From: Heracleum sosnowskyi
Taxonomy: Eukaryota > Streptophyta > Magnoliopsida > Apiales > Apiaceae
NCBI GenBank assembly: GCA_030848705.1
Contig: CM061238.1
Span: forward strand, 76,594,685 to 76,658,684
DNA length: 64,000 nucleotides
Direction: 5' to 3'
The position numbers and the translations under genes are program-made. A model generated the notes under the pieces. It did not search any database, was not told the origin of the DNA, and saw only the letters and a list, made by a program, of their open reading frames with translations. Each line of letters starts with the position of its first letter. Position 1 is the stretch's first letter. This document shows positions 46,497 to 58,426 of this stretch, one piece after another.

Positions 46497-46681
46497 TAAT
46501 TCGTGATTGGATTCTTTATGAACGATAATCGAGGCGTGACAGTTGGAACGGTCGCTTATAGCCTTTTTGAAAAATATCATTCATATTCGGAAGAACCTCG
46601 CCTACGATAAAAGATATGTTAAGGCTCGTTGTAATTTCAAGAGTAGATTGCGAATGAATTTCTTTCACATATTTGTTTCAA

Positions 46682-46697
46682 GAAACTGGGGGGTAGT
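46682..46697 (+). other. Polypurine tract
   Basis: GAAACTGGGGGGTAGT directly before the 3' LTR: the expected second-strand primer site. A similar GGGGGGTAGTGC occurs at about 42660, after pol. Confidence 0.75.
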
Positions 46698-47647
46698 TGT
46701 TATGATCGAAATGATAACCTCGCCTTATTTAATGGCATTTCCTTATAGAAGGGTTACAGTGGAAACCTAGTCTATTGGGCTCGGCCCATAGACTATTTAA
46801 TCTTGCCCACAAGTAAGGAAGGCCTCCCTTGGGTTTAGCCCAGTAACTGGCATTCGCCCTTACAAGGCTGGTCCAGAATGTACTCGACAGGCAACCTCGC
46901 CCATGTACTAGTTAGGCAACCTCGCCCATGTACTCGACAGGCAACCTCGCCCATGTACTTGGCAGGCACCCTCGCCCATGCACTTGGCAGGTAACCTCGC
47001 CCCAAGGTATGGTGTACCAACCTCGCCCAAGAAGGTTAGAAGACAACTTCGCCTAGAAGGTTCGAAGATAACTTCGCCTGGAGGGCTGGAAGGTAACCTC
47101 GCCCAGAATAAATGAACAATTAATATTTTGTCAGTTTAAACTTTATCCAGGTTGAGGAACTTCGCTTTGCTAAAAGAGTGAGAAGCCTCGCCCCTTTGAT
47201 TCATAAGAGCCTGTCTTTCCTTATTTTCTATGGATCAGGATAAGCTTTGACTCCGATAAATCCGGGTCAATAATTTATCTGATAAGTTCCGAAAAGATAG
47301 TAAGATCATGACAGCTCATAATGACACATCAAAGGCGGTGACCCCGGTCTTTTTGCTGTTAAAGAAGGAAACTCAGCCCATGGGTTACTTGTTCCCCAAG
47401 AACTACGTTTGGCTTGATCCCTATAAATAAGGGTATGTAGGCACATTGTATGACACGATGCAAACTTGCAAATAAAGAGAGAATTCAGTATTCAATCTTA
47501 ATTGCGACCTATTCTCACATACAATCTCAGCCATCCCCAAATCATAAACCCTAATCCCCACAACCTACGTTACGTATCATCATCGGTTACTACCACAATT
47601 CCAGCAACCCTCCCCGAATTGGTTATCACCAGATTCCTCCGTTAACA
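46698..47647 (+). repeat. 3' LTR
   Basis: 950 bp, same ends as the 5' LTR. It lacks two adjacent 25-bp array units that the 5' LTR has (about 34945-34994). TATA box at 47422-47429. Confidence 0.95.
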
Positions 47648-47652
47648 CAATG
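47648..47652 (+). other. Target-site duplication, right
   Basis: CAATG, identical to 34638-34642. Confidence 0.9.
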
Positions 47653-49463
47653 TAACATGTCATTGAAGAAATGTGATGTTTGTGAATTTGTCATTATATG
47701 AGCTTCTTAATAAATTAATTGATGATTCCTTTTGTTTATTCTTGATTCAAGTATCATATGACGTGTTATCTCTGGTTGATATATAATCATAGATTTATAT
47801 TTAGATTATGTTGCAGTGTCATATTTAAGATATTTTTTTGGTTATAGATTTACTTTCGAGTAAATTGTCATTAATCATTATAACAAAAAAAAAGTGATGG
47901 ATTAATGTAATACGTCAACATAAGTGATAAAGTGATAGATAAACATGTAAAAAAAGTGCACTAATACTCTATTTTCATGTTGTAAAAATTGTTTTAATCA
48001 TCAGTTTTATCTTAAAATATCATTTTAGTTATCAATTTAAATGACAAATATCATTAAGTTTCAAGTCAACACTATTTCCTTATAAAAATTTATTATATAA
48101 GACATATTTCAAAAAGGTAATGATAGAGATCGTGTTGTCCCAAAAAATTTTACACATGTGAAATTTTAATTCTGGAGCATATATGTATGTAATCCATCAT
48201 TTTATATAAATCACCACTGATTAAAACTTGACCCATCATTTTGTCAAAAAAAAAAAAACTTGACCCATCATCTATTACTTCTATTACTATATATTATACG
48301 CTGACAGAAGGGCAAAAAGTGCCGGAATATTAGTAGTGAAATGACCAATCTGCCCTTATTGCACAAGAAATAACAAAAATGCCATGATAACAAGAAAACC
48401 CATTTGGTTGCGATGCGTCTCCTACACAATTTCATCCGAAATTGATCGTTGTCCGCCCATATGGCGACCTGCAATCTTTGCTTGTGATGGCCCGGTGCTT
48501 GCTTCTGCTTCTTTGTTCTCGTAGTTGTCTGCTACGCAATTGCATCCCCAGATTCATCGAAATTAGATCAAAAGGTTTGGAAAATAATCAGGTAAGTTCT
48601 CTAAGGATTTGAAGGCATTTACTGTGATAGTACCAGGTTATGTATTCTATTCATTCTAATTAACAAACTGAGGTCCATATTAGTCGTCGGGGGATGCTTA
48701 TCATTAGTTGATTTTTTGAATTTAAGCTAGGAGGGCTCCTGTAATTTTCCATTAGTATGTTAGGGTACAATTATCCTGGTCCTGAAATTTATTAACAACT
48801 CTCATTTTCCGTTGAGAAATTGAATGTAGTTTTTGTAATGCACATTTGCCAAAATTTTATTTTGAAGGTTTCAGGCTTATTTTAAACATGGCAGTGCATA
48901 AACTCAATATATATAATCCTGGTCATTCTTTGTTTCTCATAACACATACTCTGTGTTTAGTACTACAACTCGAACAGCCCTCGGACATGTAACTAGCCAC
49001 AACTAATACCAATAAATTTAATATTTGATACACCAAACTTCATTAAATACAATAATCTAAAAAGCTCGTGATGCTCACGCCTCATTAGGAATATACGTAA
49101 CGTTTGTTAATCTCCCACCTCTTCTAGGTCCGGACCCTAGGATAAATATTTTCAAATAACATAGGAGGCAACCAGGCCTGTCTCAGTCATTCTGGAGGCC
49201 ATGTTCTAAATTTATAGCTCTACTTCTTTTAGGGGTATTGATTGGTACGTTCTATTTTCCATAATTGGGATAGATTATTTTTTTGTGGCCATTTTAATTA
49301 GCTCTCTTCACTATTCGATAGCGTGGTCCGGAAACATGTTTGTAAAGTTTACATGAGTGTTGGTGTGTGATTTTATGTTGGATAGGTGATTTACAAATAA
49401 ACAAAGTATAACATACGCCTCATTTTGAGCGATTATGAATGGTTATTCATCGTGTTATTTGTG
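47653..49463. other. Intergenic region
   Basis: Continues the sequence interrupted at 34642. AT-rich to 48280. A GC-richer island at 48290-48595, ending AATAATCAGGTAAGT, looks like a possible 5' exon with donor, but no downstream exon or ORF could be matched. Nothing else supported. Confidence 0.4.
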
Positions 49464-50348
49464 TTTTGTTTACCTTCCTGCCTCATCTTACACAAGATCA
49501 AGGTGTGTTATGAATTGTTAATCCTCGTGTTATCTATGCTTTGTTTTTCTTCCTACCTCAGTTTACACAAGATTAATGTGTGTATAGTAAATGTTGTGAA
49601 GGATTATATAGTAGAGATTTTTTAAGTATCATAGTTAGGGGTCCTTTGGTTTGTCAAAATATGGTATCAGTTCGGATTGAACTAAACTCATAACAAATGT
49701 GTAAGTGGATATTTTAAAACCCGTGATGTGTAGGTTTTGCAGACACATAATAAGAGAAACACAATCGAACTAAGATAGGTTAATGAGTAGAGTTAAACAA
49801 AATAAAATTTAAGTTTAATTTACGGTGTGTGTTGTATAGTGCAACCAGCTAGCAAACCCATTCCGACGGACACCTGAGCCTCAGCAGTTTCCGTAGTTCC
49901 CGAAAACCTGTGCACCGAAAAAAGAAAAAAATAGCAGAAAGGAATTTTGACTAAGTAAACAAGAAAAAAAATAGCAGATAGAAACTATGACCAAGTTAAG
50001 ATATATACCACCCAATAAAATTTAAAGTTGAGGGTTGCTGGAGTGTTGGATAATAATTCTCCCAACTTCCTAACCGTCACTAGCATGTTTGCTTCAGGTA
50101 GCATGTTTGCAGGGTAGTTGTTCTGGTGCTAGCATATATTATTTAATGTATAGTTGATAAATGTGTTTGTCATGTTTTGAATCTGATAATTTCCACCTCT
50201 TCTGTTTATAGGCACTCCACATATCATATAGTTTGGATGTATTTCCATGTTCTGGGTACCTCTAAAGTTATTCTGTGACGTTCCTTCTCGGGTAAGAACT
50301 TCAAACAACAGCTTTGAGGGGTAGTAGTCCTGGTACTGGTTGTTTGTC
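49464..50348 (+). repeat. 0.9-kb interspersed repeat, copy 1
   Basis: Nearly identical to 60073-60958 in the same orientation, 10.6 kb apart, with scattered substitutions and a one-base length difference. It contains an internal 78-base imperfect duplication near its left end (CGTGTTATNTNTGNTTTGTTT blocks). Non-coding. The identity stops sharply at TGTTTGTC on the right. Confidence 0.93.
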
Positions 50349-51154
50349 AAATATTTTAAATTCATCATATTTAATAATATTAAAGAAAGAGGATAAGTAT
50401 ATGCTTGAGTCGCGCGAAGAAAATATATGTTGTTATCCTTATGTATTTATACTCTGTCGATTGCTTATGTGTAATCTTGTATTCTTGACACGGGAATCTG
50501 TTAAGGGGCAGCAAATCCGAGCGCACAGTACGGTGCCTTTGTTTGATGGAGCAGACTCGGAAAAAGAAAAAGAGAGGAAGAACGGAACTAATTCTCCCTA
50601 AAGAGATGGTGTAAGAGCGTAGGATTGAAGCATCTGCGTTAACTCTGGCAGAAATTAACATGGTATATCCTGTGAATACCGTATTTTGTACTTCTGTTAA
50701 CTTTTTTTCTGTCTCTTACTTAGTGTCCTGCCTGTTGTTGAAACTACTTCGCTGCGGACGCTCCAAAGGAGTGGGCACATGAGCAGCAGAGCATGATAGA
50801 GGTAAAATTATGTATTGTCCACATCATTGGTTATTCTTCGTAATTCTATTGTTGACTTTTTATAAATAGTTTGATGTTGTTTAGTTGTCTTTTTGTATTA
50901 ATTAATATTATAATGGTTGAACTCTTTATTCCCTTCAGATTAGTTAATTGCAGAATGTTAATAAGAATTTCACTACTTGTGTAATTAGAGATAGTATCCG
51001 GGAGCATATTGTGTTTGCCATATGTGTCAATTATGATCTAGGACTGAGAAAGGATTGTATTTTGCTTCTCACAATAATTGGTGACAGTTTAAAATGTCGT
51101 TGGAAAGTCCTATTTTAAAGGCCTTTGTCTTATTTAGATAAAGGTAGATTGTTA
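50349..51154. other. Intergenic region
   Basis: Several short open stretches, including one near 50745-50800 that ends in a plausible GTAAAA donor, but no gene model could be built. Nothing further seen. Confidence 0.35.
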
Positions 51155-51309
51155 CTCCATGTCCCATCCATTTCTATACAATTTCTATTTTGGGATGTCC
51201 CTCTCATTTTTATACATTCCAAAAATAGTAACTTTTAATAATATAAAACACTATTACACCCACTACTTTTCTCCACTATCTCTATTTTATAATAATATAA
51301 AACACTATT
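51155..51309. mobile_element. Truncated Stowaway-like MITE
   Basis: CTCCATGTCCCATCCATTTC plus the blocks TTTTGGGATGTCCCTCTCAT and AATAGTAACTTTTAATAATA match the left half of the copy at 33733; the right half is absent. Confidence 0.75.
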
Positions 51310-51403
51310 AGATATCGTGATTGCTGACAGCCAGGAAAGTCCTTGGTTATTTACTTAAAAGAATTAAGATAACAATAAAGCACTACATTACCCTATTATT
51401 ATA

Positions 51404-51670
51404 TAGAGTAAATTACAAAATGGTGGTTGTACTTTAGCACTTTAGTGGTCAGACTTTCAAATTTGCAATTTAGTGGCCAGATATTGCTTTTAGTCTTCAA
51501 AAAAGTGGTTATGAGTAAATTTTTTAAGAACTTTTTTTCAAAAAAGTGGCCTTTAGCCACATTTTTGAAAAATAAAAATAATGTCCAGCCACTATATTTT
51601 AAATTTGAAACTTCGACCACCAAAATGCAAAATGAGGTTAAGTATAGCCACAAATTTACAATTTACTCTA
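51404..51670. mobile_element. Short TIR element with 5-bp TSD
   Basis: Ends TAGAGTAAATTACAAA and, on the other strand, TAGAGTAAATTGTAAA: imperfect terminal inverted repeats extending about 30 bases. Flanked by TTATA at 51399-51403 and 51671-51675. 267 bp, non-coding; both strands show open frames only because of the inverted symmetry. Superfamily not assigned. Confidence 0.65.
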
Positions 51671-51675
51671 TTATA

Positions 51676-52418
51676 TTTTAATACACCTGATCTTCTAAAA
51701 AGGGTGAGCAGTTGTGTCTGCATACAATGTGCACCAAACATATTGTTCTCATGCACAGTGTTTGAATGCTTCAAAAATGAAAGCTTCCGGAGAGTTCATT
51801 AAAATTCTCGTAGTTGCGAGTTAAATATGGTACCGTGAAATTTTAGTCTTGCTGTGTTACACATTTTCGTTTTTAAACTTTAAGCCACCAATTTAGAATA
51901 ATTTATATTATTATTAATATTTTATTATATTAACTTATTTATATTAATTTTCTAATATAACCGATTTTTATTATAGTTGAAGTCCAATTTAGAATCTTTG
52001 TCATTTATTTTACAAGTAATTATTCACCCGTCATTTGTTTGCCCGAATTTGTTTGCCCGAATTTGTTTGCACTACAAGATTGATTTTAATATTATAGTCA
52101 AAGTTTCCAGTACTTCCATCTTCCGCAAATAGAAATGAAAGAACAAACCCAACGCAAGGTTCTCGAGGATAATTGAAGATAAGCTAACCGCTGACTTTCT
52201 GAGGGAAGTTGTTTAAAAGTGCAGGATTTAACAGCAAGTTGTATCTCGTCTTCAAGTCAGTAGAATCAGACATTATGATCAACTACTGGTGAGTAGTTTG
52301 ACTGCATCTGTGCTGGCTGCTGCAGCTTTGTTTTCTTAAATTGCTGCTAATTTTTTTGTTGCATATGGCGGTGCTAAAATAGCTTTAAGCTGGTTCTGCA
52401 CCTACTTTTCTTGCTGCT
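51676..52418. other. Intergenic region
   Basis: AT-rich, with a short direct repeat TTTGTTTGCCCGAATTTG near 52035-52070. No gene or element supported. Confidence 0.4.
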
Positions 52419-53374
52419 TCAGATGCTGCTGCGGAAATTAAGGTTCGCATGTGGACAATTCATTCCACTTTGTGATGAAATGAGGTCTACATATGCCTGT
52501 TGAGGAACACTCATGGGATTTTGTTGGAGAGGCCCAATAGCAACTTGCTGCACTGAATTCACAGAGTCACTCTGTCCTGGACCCAAAGAAGAACTTGGAT
52601 GTAGTGAATTCATCATACTGCTTTGTGCACTGGAAAGCCTGGATAAAGGAGAAGATGGATTGTTCTGCAGATTGACCAGGGCCACATTTTGCTGCATTGT
52701 TACCCCTGAGCCTTGTAGATTCCGTGATTGCATCTGGGAATTCATTTGATTTCATGGTGCTGCAGTTGAGTCATTTGAGACTTTGCTGGTTGTGACTGCT
52801 GCATGGAGTGCATTTGGTGGGGGAAGTGACTGCTCTTGCTGTATGGGAGCAATAGGCTTCTGAGGCCTGTTTGAGTTAAGAATGCTCGGATTTGCTAAGA
52901 ACCCAATTCATCCTTGTATCTGATTTGTATATTGCTCTTTGAAATTTGTAATAATGATATAAACGCTCGAGCATACTCTTAAAAGCTTTAAGCTTCTCAA
53001 GTTGCGGGTTCTTTTCTTGCTGCAACAGTGGCTGTTGTAGTAGAAGAGATTCGTGCTCTAATAAGGAGAAAGCAGTGTAAAAAACTAATAGATCAATAAG
53101 CTAAACTGTATGGCAGTGTATTTGACTAGTCAGTCATCATCAACACAATACTACAAAGATGTTTAGGGAATTTGGCAGTATCAATGTCACTTCCTATAAG
53201 CTTCGCGAATGACAAATTGACATAATTATATGGATGGTAAAAGCCAATAAATGAAACATGTTAGTCAGTACACAGAAGTGGATTAGTAAACTACCTGATG
53301 CAATCTAGCTGCAATTTTCTGCTACATATCATTTAAATCCAGATAACACATATATCCTTCATGGACTTTTTCTG
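52419..53374 (-). pseudogene. MED15-like Mediator subunit fragment
   Basis: Two exon-like blocks on the reverse strand. Block 1 (53374-53295) reads a segment resembling the plant MED15 LNDMYQKIAxxLHQ stretch, but the Tyr position is TAG (53322-53324). Block 2 (from about 53055) reads QLEKLKAFKSMLER, then changes frame near 52915 into a NSNRPQKP...PP segment, and changes again before the Gln/Asn/Ser-rich part at 52745-52419 (LQQNPMSVPQQAYVDLISSQ). Order and content match the middle of plant MED15a-type coactivator proteins, which tether transcription factors to Mediator. The N-terminal KIX domain and the C-terminal part are absent. Stop plus frameshifts make it a pseudogene. Confidence 0.72.
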
Positions 53375-54914
53375 CAAAAAGTCATAAAGTTTTAATATGA
53401 CTACATACAAGACGTTAGTGAAAAAATAAGAAGGAAACTGCCACACATCTTCTGCTAATAGATTACAACAATGTGACTGACTAATTCACTTTTTAGAAAT
53501 CCATCCTCTAAATGTCCATTTTGCAACAGCAACCGTAAAAGGGAAAAAAACTTTGTTTTCAAGCTCCAAATTCCATTTCACCTTTCAATAATTGAACCAC
53601 TCATCTCCAAACTTATTCAAGATCGATCTTTAGTCTCACTAACTCCTCATTTTGTGGGCACTTTGGAACTAGACTCCAAATTGTAATGGCAGTTCAAAAA
53701 TTTAAACTAAACTCCAAATTTTCCTTAATAGGTGTTCATCATATTGTCATGTTGTCCATGAATAACTGTTGGTGACCGGTGTTACCAGCAATGGCTACAA
53801 AAACTTAAACAATGGTGTCAAATTTTAACACTGTACTTCTCTGTAATAGTAATATCGGTAACATGTGCTGTTAAAATTGAACAATTACACTTCTCTGCAA
53901 TAGTAACATCTGGAAGTTGTCTAGACTAATTAGGTCAAATGTTGTTATTTTTGTCAGATCCTAGTGCTCATCCAACATAATGTGGCAAGAAAAAGATTCA
54001 GTATAGATGTTAAGATTGTGTTCTTCAATTTCACACACTTAGATATAAATACCAAAAAGAGAAAGGGAAACACAAATATAGATAACAAAATATCTGTTGG
54101 GTACATTATTGATTTTCTTGGTAATTAGTTCAACATATAAATTATACTCTTCAGTTAATGTAGTCGGCGTTACATGCGACAAATCTAAAGAGGAACAGAT
54201 ATATGAAAACCCACATAAAAAAGTTACTATATTGGTATAATTAATAGATATTCCAAAACAAAAGGCTTACTGGACTAAACAGAAGAACTACCATAAGTTA
54301 CATTCCAGTTGTTGACAACTTAAAGTTGAGCATACTATGAAGACTTACCAGCAACACTATTTAACATCTGAAACAGACAAATTTTCTGAAATGATGATGC
54401 ATAACCTCCTCCCCACCCTTTTAGATCAATTTGCATAAGATGCTGCACCATGTGTTGTTGGCCTGCCATTCCGAGGTTTCAGTGGGGAAATATTAAAACC
54501 TCCACCTGCAAACAAGGTACAGAGGGTTCCGAAAATAGCTTATGTTGTGTCGCTAAAAAACCATTTACCTTGAAACTATTTAATTTCTAATAACGGGTAA
54601 ACAGAAAAGAAATTACTCTTAATATAATGTTGATTGCAATGCAGTTATTAAAATGAGGCAAAAACATTTATCTAAAAAATATATATCAAGCCATATCTGG
54701 ATAACAGACCCTGTAGCAATTGAACATCTTAAATGAACTGAAAACTAACACATAATTTGGAAAGATGGTCTTATTTTCCTGACAAGTGGAGAAGATCCAG
54801 GTAAATGTACATACACTTGATCGATAACCTATTACATTCACAGTTTGTTTTTTATAGAAGAAGGGCCTCGTGGGAAAAAGAGTGCCCTACTTTTAGTACA
54901 TGAATACATCGAGG
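53375..54914. other. Region between the MED15 fragment and the 192-aa gene
   Basis: Mostly AT-rich. A reverse-strand segment near 54510-54350, flanked by CAG and GTAAGT, has a short Gln/His-rich open frame that might be another decayed exon of the MED15-like pseudogene; I could not confirm it. Nothing else seen. Confidence 0.35.
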
Positions 54915-55493
54915 CTAATAAATGGCTGGATGGAACTTGTTGTTGGTTTTGCGAGTCCCCATTGCCATCAACCTTTGCCGTTTTGATGGAGCCTTGCAAC
55001 TTGACTTTCTTGGCTGTTCCATTACTACCTTTCTAAAATCAATGACTTGAATCCGTTTTTGTTGCTTAGCTTTTCTCAATCGATCATATGACGCGCGCAA
55101 ATTATGCGTCGTAGCTTCGAATCCCATATCATAATCAGCTTGCATGATTTTTCTCTTCTTATCTAAATTCAGTTTCAACTCCTTTCCTTTGCCAAAATTT
55201 CCATAACAATGATTACTCTTTTTATTCACCAAAGTAATTTTGTAAGTCCTCTTTTTAATCCCAGCAGCAACTTGATTAGTCCCAGCATTACTTTTCTCCT
55301 CATGCATAAGTTGGCTGAGAACTGCCTCTCCTAAATTCGTTTCGAAACAATGAGCACCAACATCAATTGAGCCTTCTTGTGCTTCATCTTCAAATAACAA
55401 ATCATCAAAAAAACCATCTAGCTTATAAGTCTCGTTGAAATTGAAGTCCAAGTCGAAGTCTTCAAGAGGCGGACATGCCAATCCATCATCCAT
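54915..55493 (-). CDS. Unrecognised 192-aa acidic/basic protein
   Basis: A single-exon ORF beginning MDDGLACPPLEDFDLDFNFN. The first 60 residues are strongly acidic with aromatic residues (FDDLLFEDE), like an acidic activation domain. From about residue 80 it is basic, with Lys/Arg clusters (KKRTYK, KKRKIM, RLRKAKQQKR), consistent with nuclear localisation or nucleic-acid binding. No known domain recognised. Upstream are CT-rich tracts (55495-55565), common in plant 5' UTRs, and a TATA box near 55612. The acidic-then-basic layout suggests a nuclear regulator, by inference only. The frame is intact with ATG and stop. Confidence 0.6.
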   Translation of the reverse strand: MDDGLACPPLEDFDLDFNFNETYKLDGFFDDLLFEDEAQEGSIDVGAHCFETNLGEAVLSQLMHEEKSNAGTNQVAAGIKKRTYKITLVNKKSNHCYGNFGKGKELKLNLDKKRKIMQADYDMGFEATTHNLRASYDRLRKAKQQKRIQVIDFRKVVMEQPRKSSCKAPSKRQRLMAMGTRKTNNKFHPAIY

Positions 55494-55609
55494 CCTCTCT
55501 CTCTCTAGACTATAACTCTCAACTCTCTCCTTTTTTATCTCTAAACTCTCTACTTTCTCTCTCTAAACTCCCGATATATGATATGATATGATATCAGTTT
55601 AACCCTCGT

Positions 55610-55617
55610 TGTTTATA
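55610..55617 (-). promoter_or_regulatory. TATA box of the 192-aa gene
   Basis: The reverse strand reads CTTATATAAACAA, about 120 bases upstream of the ATG at 55493, followed by a (CT)-rich leader. Confidence 0.5.
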
Positions 55618-56384
55618 TAAGGCCAAGTCTGTGTGTACTCCACGCAATTATCTAGGGTTCTTAGATTAGGGGGGTTGTGTTGTGAATTTGTGTGTAATGT
55701 AAGTATTGTTCAGTATCAACTTTCTAAGTGATTGTCCGGATGTTTATGCCCGATTTTTTCGAAAACACAGTTGTCACATTCATGTTCTAATTAAATGTTA
55801 CTTGGTGCCCAATTTTTATCTAATTACTTGGGTTTCCCGGCCCAAATATTTTTTCATGTTGTTTTATTCCATTAATTATTACTATATTTTTTTATTAGGT
55901 TTCAGTGATCCTTTATTTGTTAATGGCTATTTTTTTAATAATTTTTATTATATTGATTCATAATTTTATTAGTATTTATATATTTTTTAATTTTTTTAAA
56001 AATTAAAATAGTAAATTTTTCTACATTAATTTTAGCAAGTCCCACCAACTTACCCACTCATTTTTCACTTTTGTTTTTCGTTTTTCGTGCCCCCACCAAA
56101 ATGTTAACAATTGAATAAGATGGAGGGAGTGTAAGGATATATTTTTGGATAAATTATTTCGTGTTGCATTTACAAAAGACATATATTTCATGTGTATTTA
56201 TTCAAATTTATATTATTCAAAATTTTAATTTCTTTGTTAATTTTTGAAATATGTAATTTTAATATGTTATTAAGGTGATTCGAAACTCAAAATTTTTGTT
56301 AGTATATTATGAATATGAGAATAAAGATCCCGACTCAAGAGGTAGTAACTGATCATTTGAGTGTATTATAACAACTATCTAATT
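55618..56384. other. Intergenic, with a partial Stowaway-like MITE end
   Basis: AT-rich. Bases about 55995-56131 (CCCACCAACTTACCCACTCA ... GATGGAGGGAGT) match the right arm of the Stowaway-like family, without a left end. The rest shows nothing. Confidence 0.45.
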
Positions 56385-57094
56385 TAGACCTGGCAATTCG
56401 GATAATCAGTTAGGTTTCGGATCGGATTAATCTCGGATCAGATCAACTTTCGGTTATTATATATTTTGGTATAATTCGGATTGGATCGGATCTGATTCGG
56501 TTCGGGTCTAATTCGGATTAAAATCGGGTAAAATTTGGATTAAAATAGGATGAATTTGGTTCGGATCAAATTTAGTTCGGATCTTTTCGGATCATTACCT
56601 ATTCATTTTTTTTATTTGTAACACTTTAAAAAATATCTTAATATTATATATATATATATATTATATATATATTTACTAGAAAATAATGTACTTTTTTCAA
56701 AAGTATTAATTAAATATCTACTTATTTTTTATAAGAAATTATTCTAATTATCAATTTTGCTTATAAATAGATTAATTTATTGAATTTTAATATACGTGGA
56801 TTATGATCTATAAAAATTATAACTCAACTAACACTAAATTAACTATTTTTTTAGTTCGGATTTAAATCGGATCCCGTATTTCGAATCATATTCGGTTCGG
56901 ATAATTTATTGTTCGGTTATGATCGGTTCCGGATCGGATAATTTTCGGTTAAATTTTCGGTTCGGGTAATTTTCGGATCGGTTCAAATCGATTTTCGGAT
57001 CATTATCGGATTAACTAATTCGGATACAAAATCGGATTCGGTTCTATGAATTTCGGTTCGGTTCTTCGGATCCAGACCCAATTTGCCGGGTCTA
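56385..57094. mobile_element. hAT-type MITE filled with TTCGGAT words
   Basis: Terminal inverted repeats TAGACCTGGCAATTCGG (left) and TAGACCCGGCAAATTGG (right, reverse strand). Perfect 8-bp TSD ATCTAATT at 56377-56384 and 57095-57102, the hAT superfamily signature. 710 bp, no ORF. Both outer thirds are packed with TTCGGAT / TTCGGTT / ATCGGAT words in one orientation; the middle is AT-rich with a TA microsatellite (about 56645-56670). It is presumably mobilised by a hAT transposase elsewhere. Confidence 0.85.
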
Positions 57095-57102
57095 ATCTAA
57101 TT

Positions 57103-57905
57103 ACTCCACTTTTCTAATTTATAAATAAATCAAAAAATATGTTAGGTAAATATTTAACAATAGATGATTAGAATGATTTGTTTACATGTATTGTGATCTT
57201 AGGAAAAGTATTGTGAGATTAACCTCATGATCCTTTTTCTCTATAAGTATTATATTTGAAATTATCGTTAATAAATATGAAACTCTCAATTTTTAATAAT
57301 ATTTAATATTGTCCTTTTATATTTGTTATATGTAAAGTAATACAATATAATTTGGATGAATTAAATTATATGTCCCTTCAAAAAGTGTTATGTTAATAAT
57401 AATTAACTAAGTCGTTTCACTTTTAAATTCCAGAGTAAAATTTGTAATATAAATTCATGTACATCATTTCTCTTACGTCTAACATATGTGCATGTATATT
57501 ATTGTTATCAATGATATACATTTGCATTACATTGAGAATTTTTTAATAACATAATTGATATGATTTTTGACCATAGTATACACATGAGCATTATATTAAA
57601 ATTTTTTTAATAATGTAACTAATATGCATCGATATCTCAAATCTAGTTTAACAATTATTATCAAACTGGAACTACTCATAAATCAAAGAAAAAAGAAAGT
57701 TACCAATTTTTACATACAGAATCTTATCTAATACAGAAAACTCAATTATATTTGGTTTATATTATCAAAATACACTTTTTAGTTTTCAAATATAATTCTA
57801 CTATTAATAAAATACACTTTTTAGTTTTTAAATATAATCCTACAATTAATCAAATACTTTTTTATATTAGATCTAACTATTCTCATCTATCATTTAAGAT
57901 CTAAC
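57103..57905. other. AT-rich intergenic region
   Basis: No gene. A short repeat (AATACACTTTTTAGTTTTNAAATATAATNCTAC) occurs twice near 57770-57845. Confidence 0.5.
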
Positions 57906-58413
57906 TGTTATGATTTATGGGTGATAGCTTAGAGACAACTTAAGTTTATGTTTAGTAATGCTTAATTTTATGAAGTAGAACATACTGTCACGGCCAGAGT
58001 ATGTTCTTGTAACCAATTAGTTTACTGTTGTGTGTATATCTTGAAAGAATTTCATTCATTTGTTCAAGCCTCAAGGAATACAACATGTCGACAACAAGAA
58101 TAAAAGTTATTGTCATATAATTGACAATGAGGTTACAAGAAGACAGCATGTTGCAAGTCATGACAACATATCCACTCTGACAGCAACATTGTCGGAATCC
58201 TGGAGACAACAACATTCTTCTACCCTGACATCAAGTTTGGAACTTTTGACAACAACATTGACGGGAAGTTCATACTGTCACCAAAAACACATTCTTGTGA
58301 CAGCAAACTTGGTAGTTCAGGTCACTGTCTCAAAGGGAGTCATTTTGAATTGGGGATATACCCAGTCAAACATGTGACATATTAGATGTTCAAGAAACAT
58401 GCGTGTTGCAGTA
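57906..58413 (+). repeat. Copia LTR fragment related to 8217-9272
   Basis: Starts TGTTATGATTTATGGGTGAT and follows the LTR at 8217 in order (AGTAGAACATACTGTCAC, AGTATGTTCTTGTAA, TTCAAGCCTCAA, CTGACAGCAACATTG, GTGTTGCAGTATCCC), at roughly 75% identity. It ends about half-way through the LTR near 58413, close to the LINE. It keeps the CTGTCA/TGACAG words. Confidence 0.88.
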
Positions 58414-58426
58414 TCCCAATACTGTA

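Larger units (their letters stand above)
34643..47647 (+). mobile_element. Complete Tat-lineage Ty3/gypsy retrotransposon (13 kb)
   Basis: Both LTRs, a primer-binding site, gag, protease-RT-RNase H-second RNase H-integrase, a 54-bp tandem array, an antisense accessory gene, a polypurine tract and the CAATG TSD are all present. LTRs differ at about 16 substitutions in 950 bp (about 1.7%, counted by eye) plus one 50-bp array difference, so the insertion is young. Coding is nevertheless damaged: in-frame TGA codons at 36386, 37637, 37775 and 42318, frameshifts in gag, and a 1-base frameshift at the RT YVDD motif. The word GGCGAGG/CCTCGCC recurs about 40 times through the element. Confidence 0.96.

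Noticed and set aside
51427..51681. Overlapping ORFs on both strands
   Set aside because: Explained by the inverted symmetry of a short TIR element.
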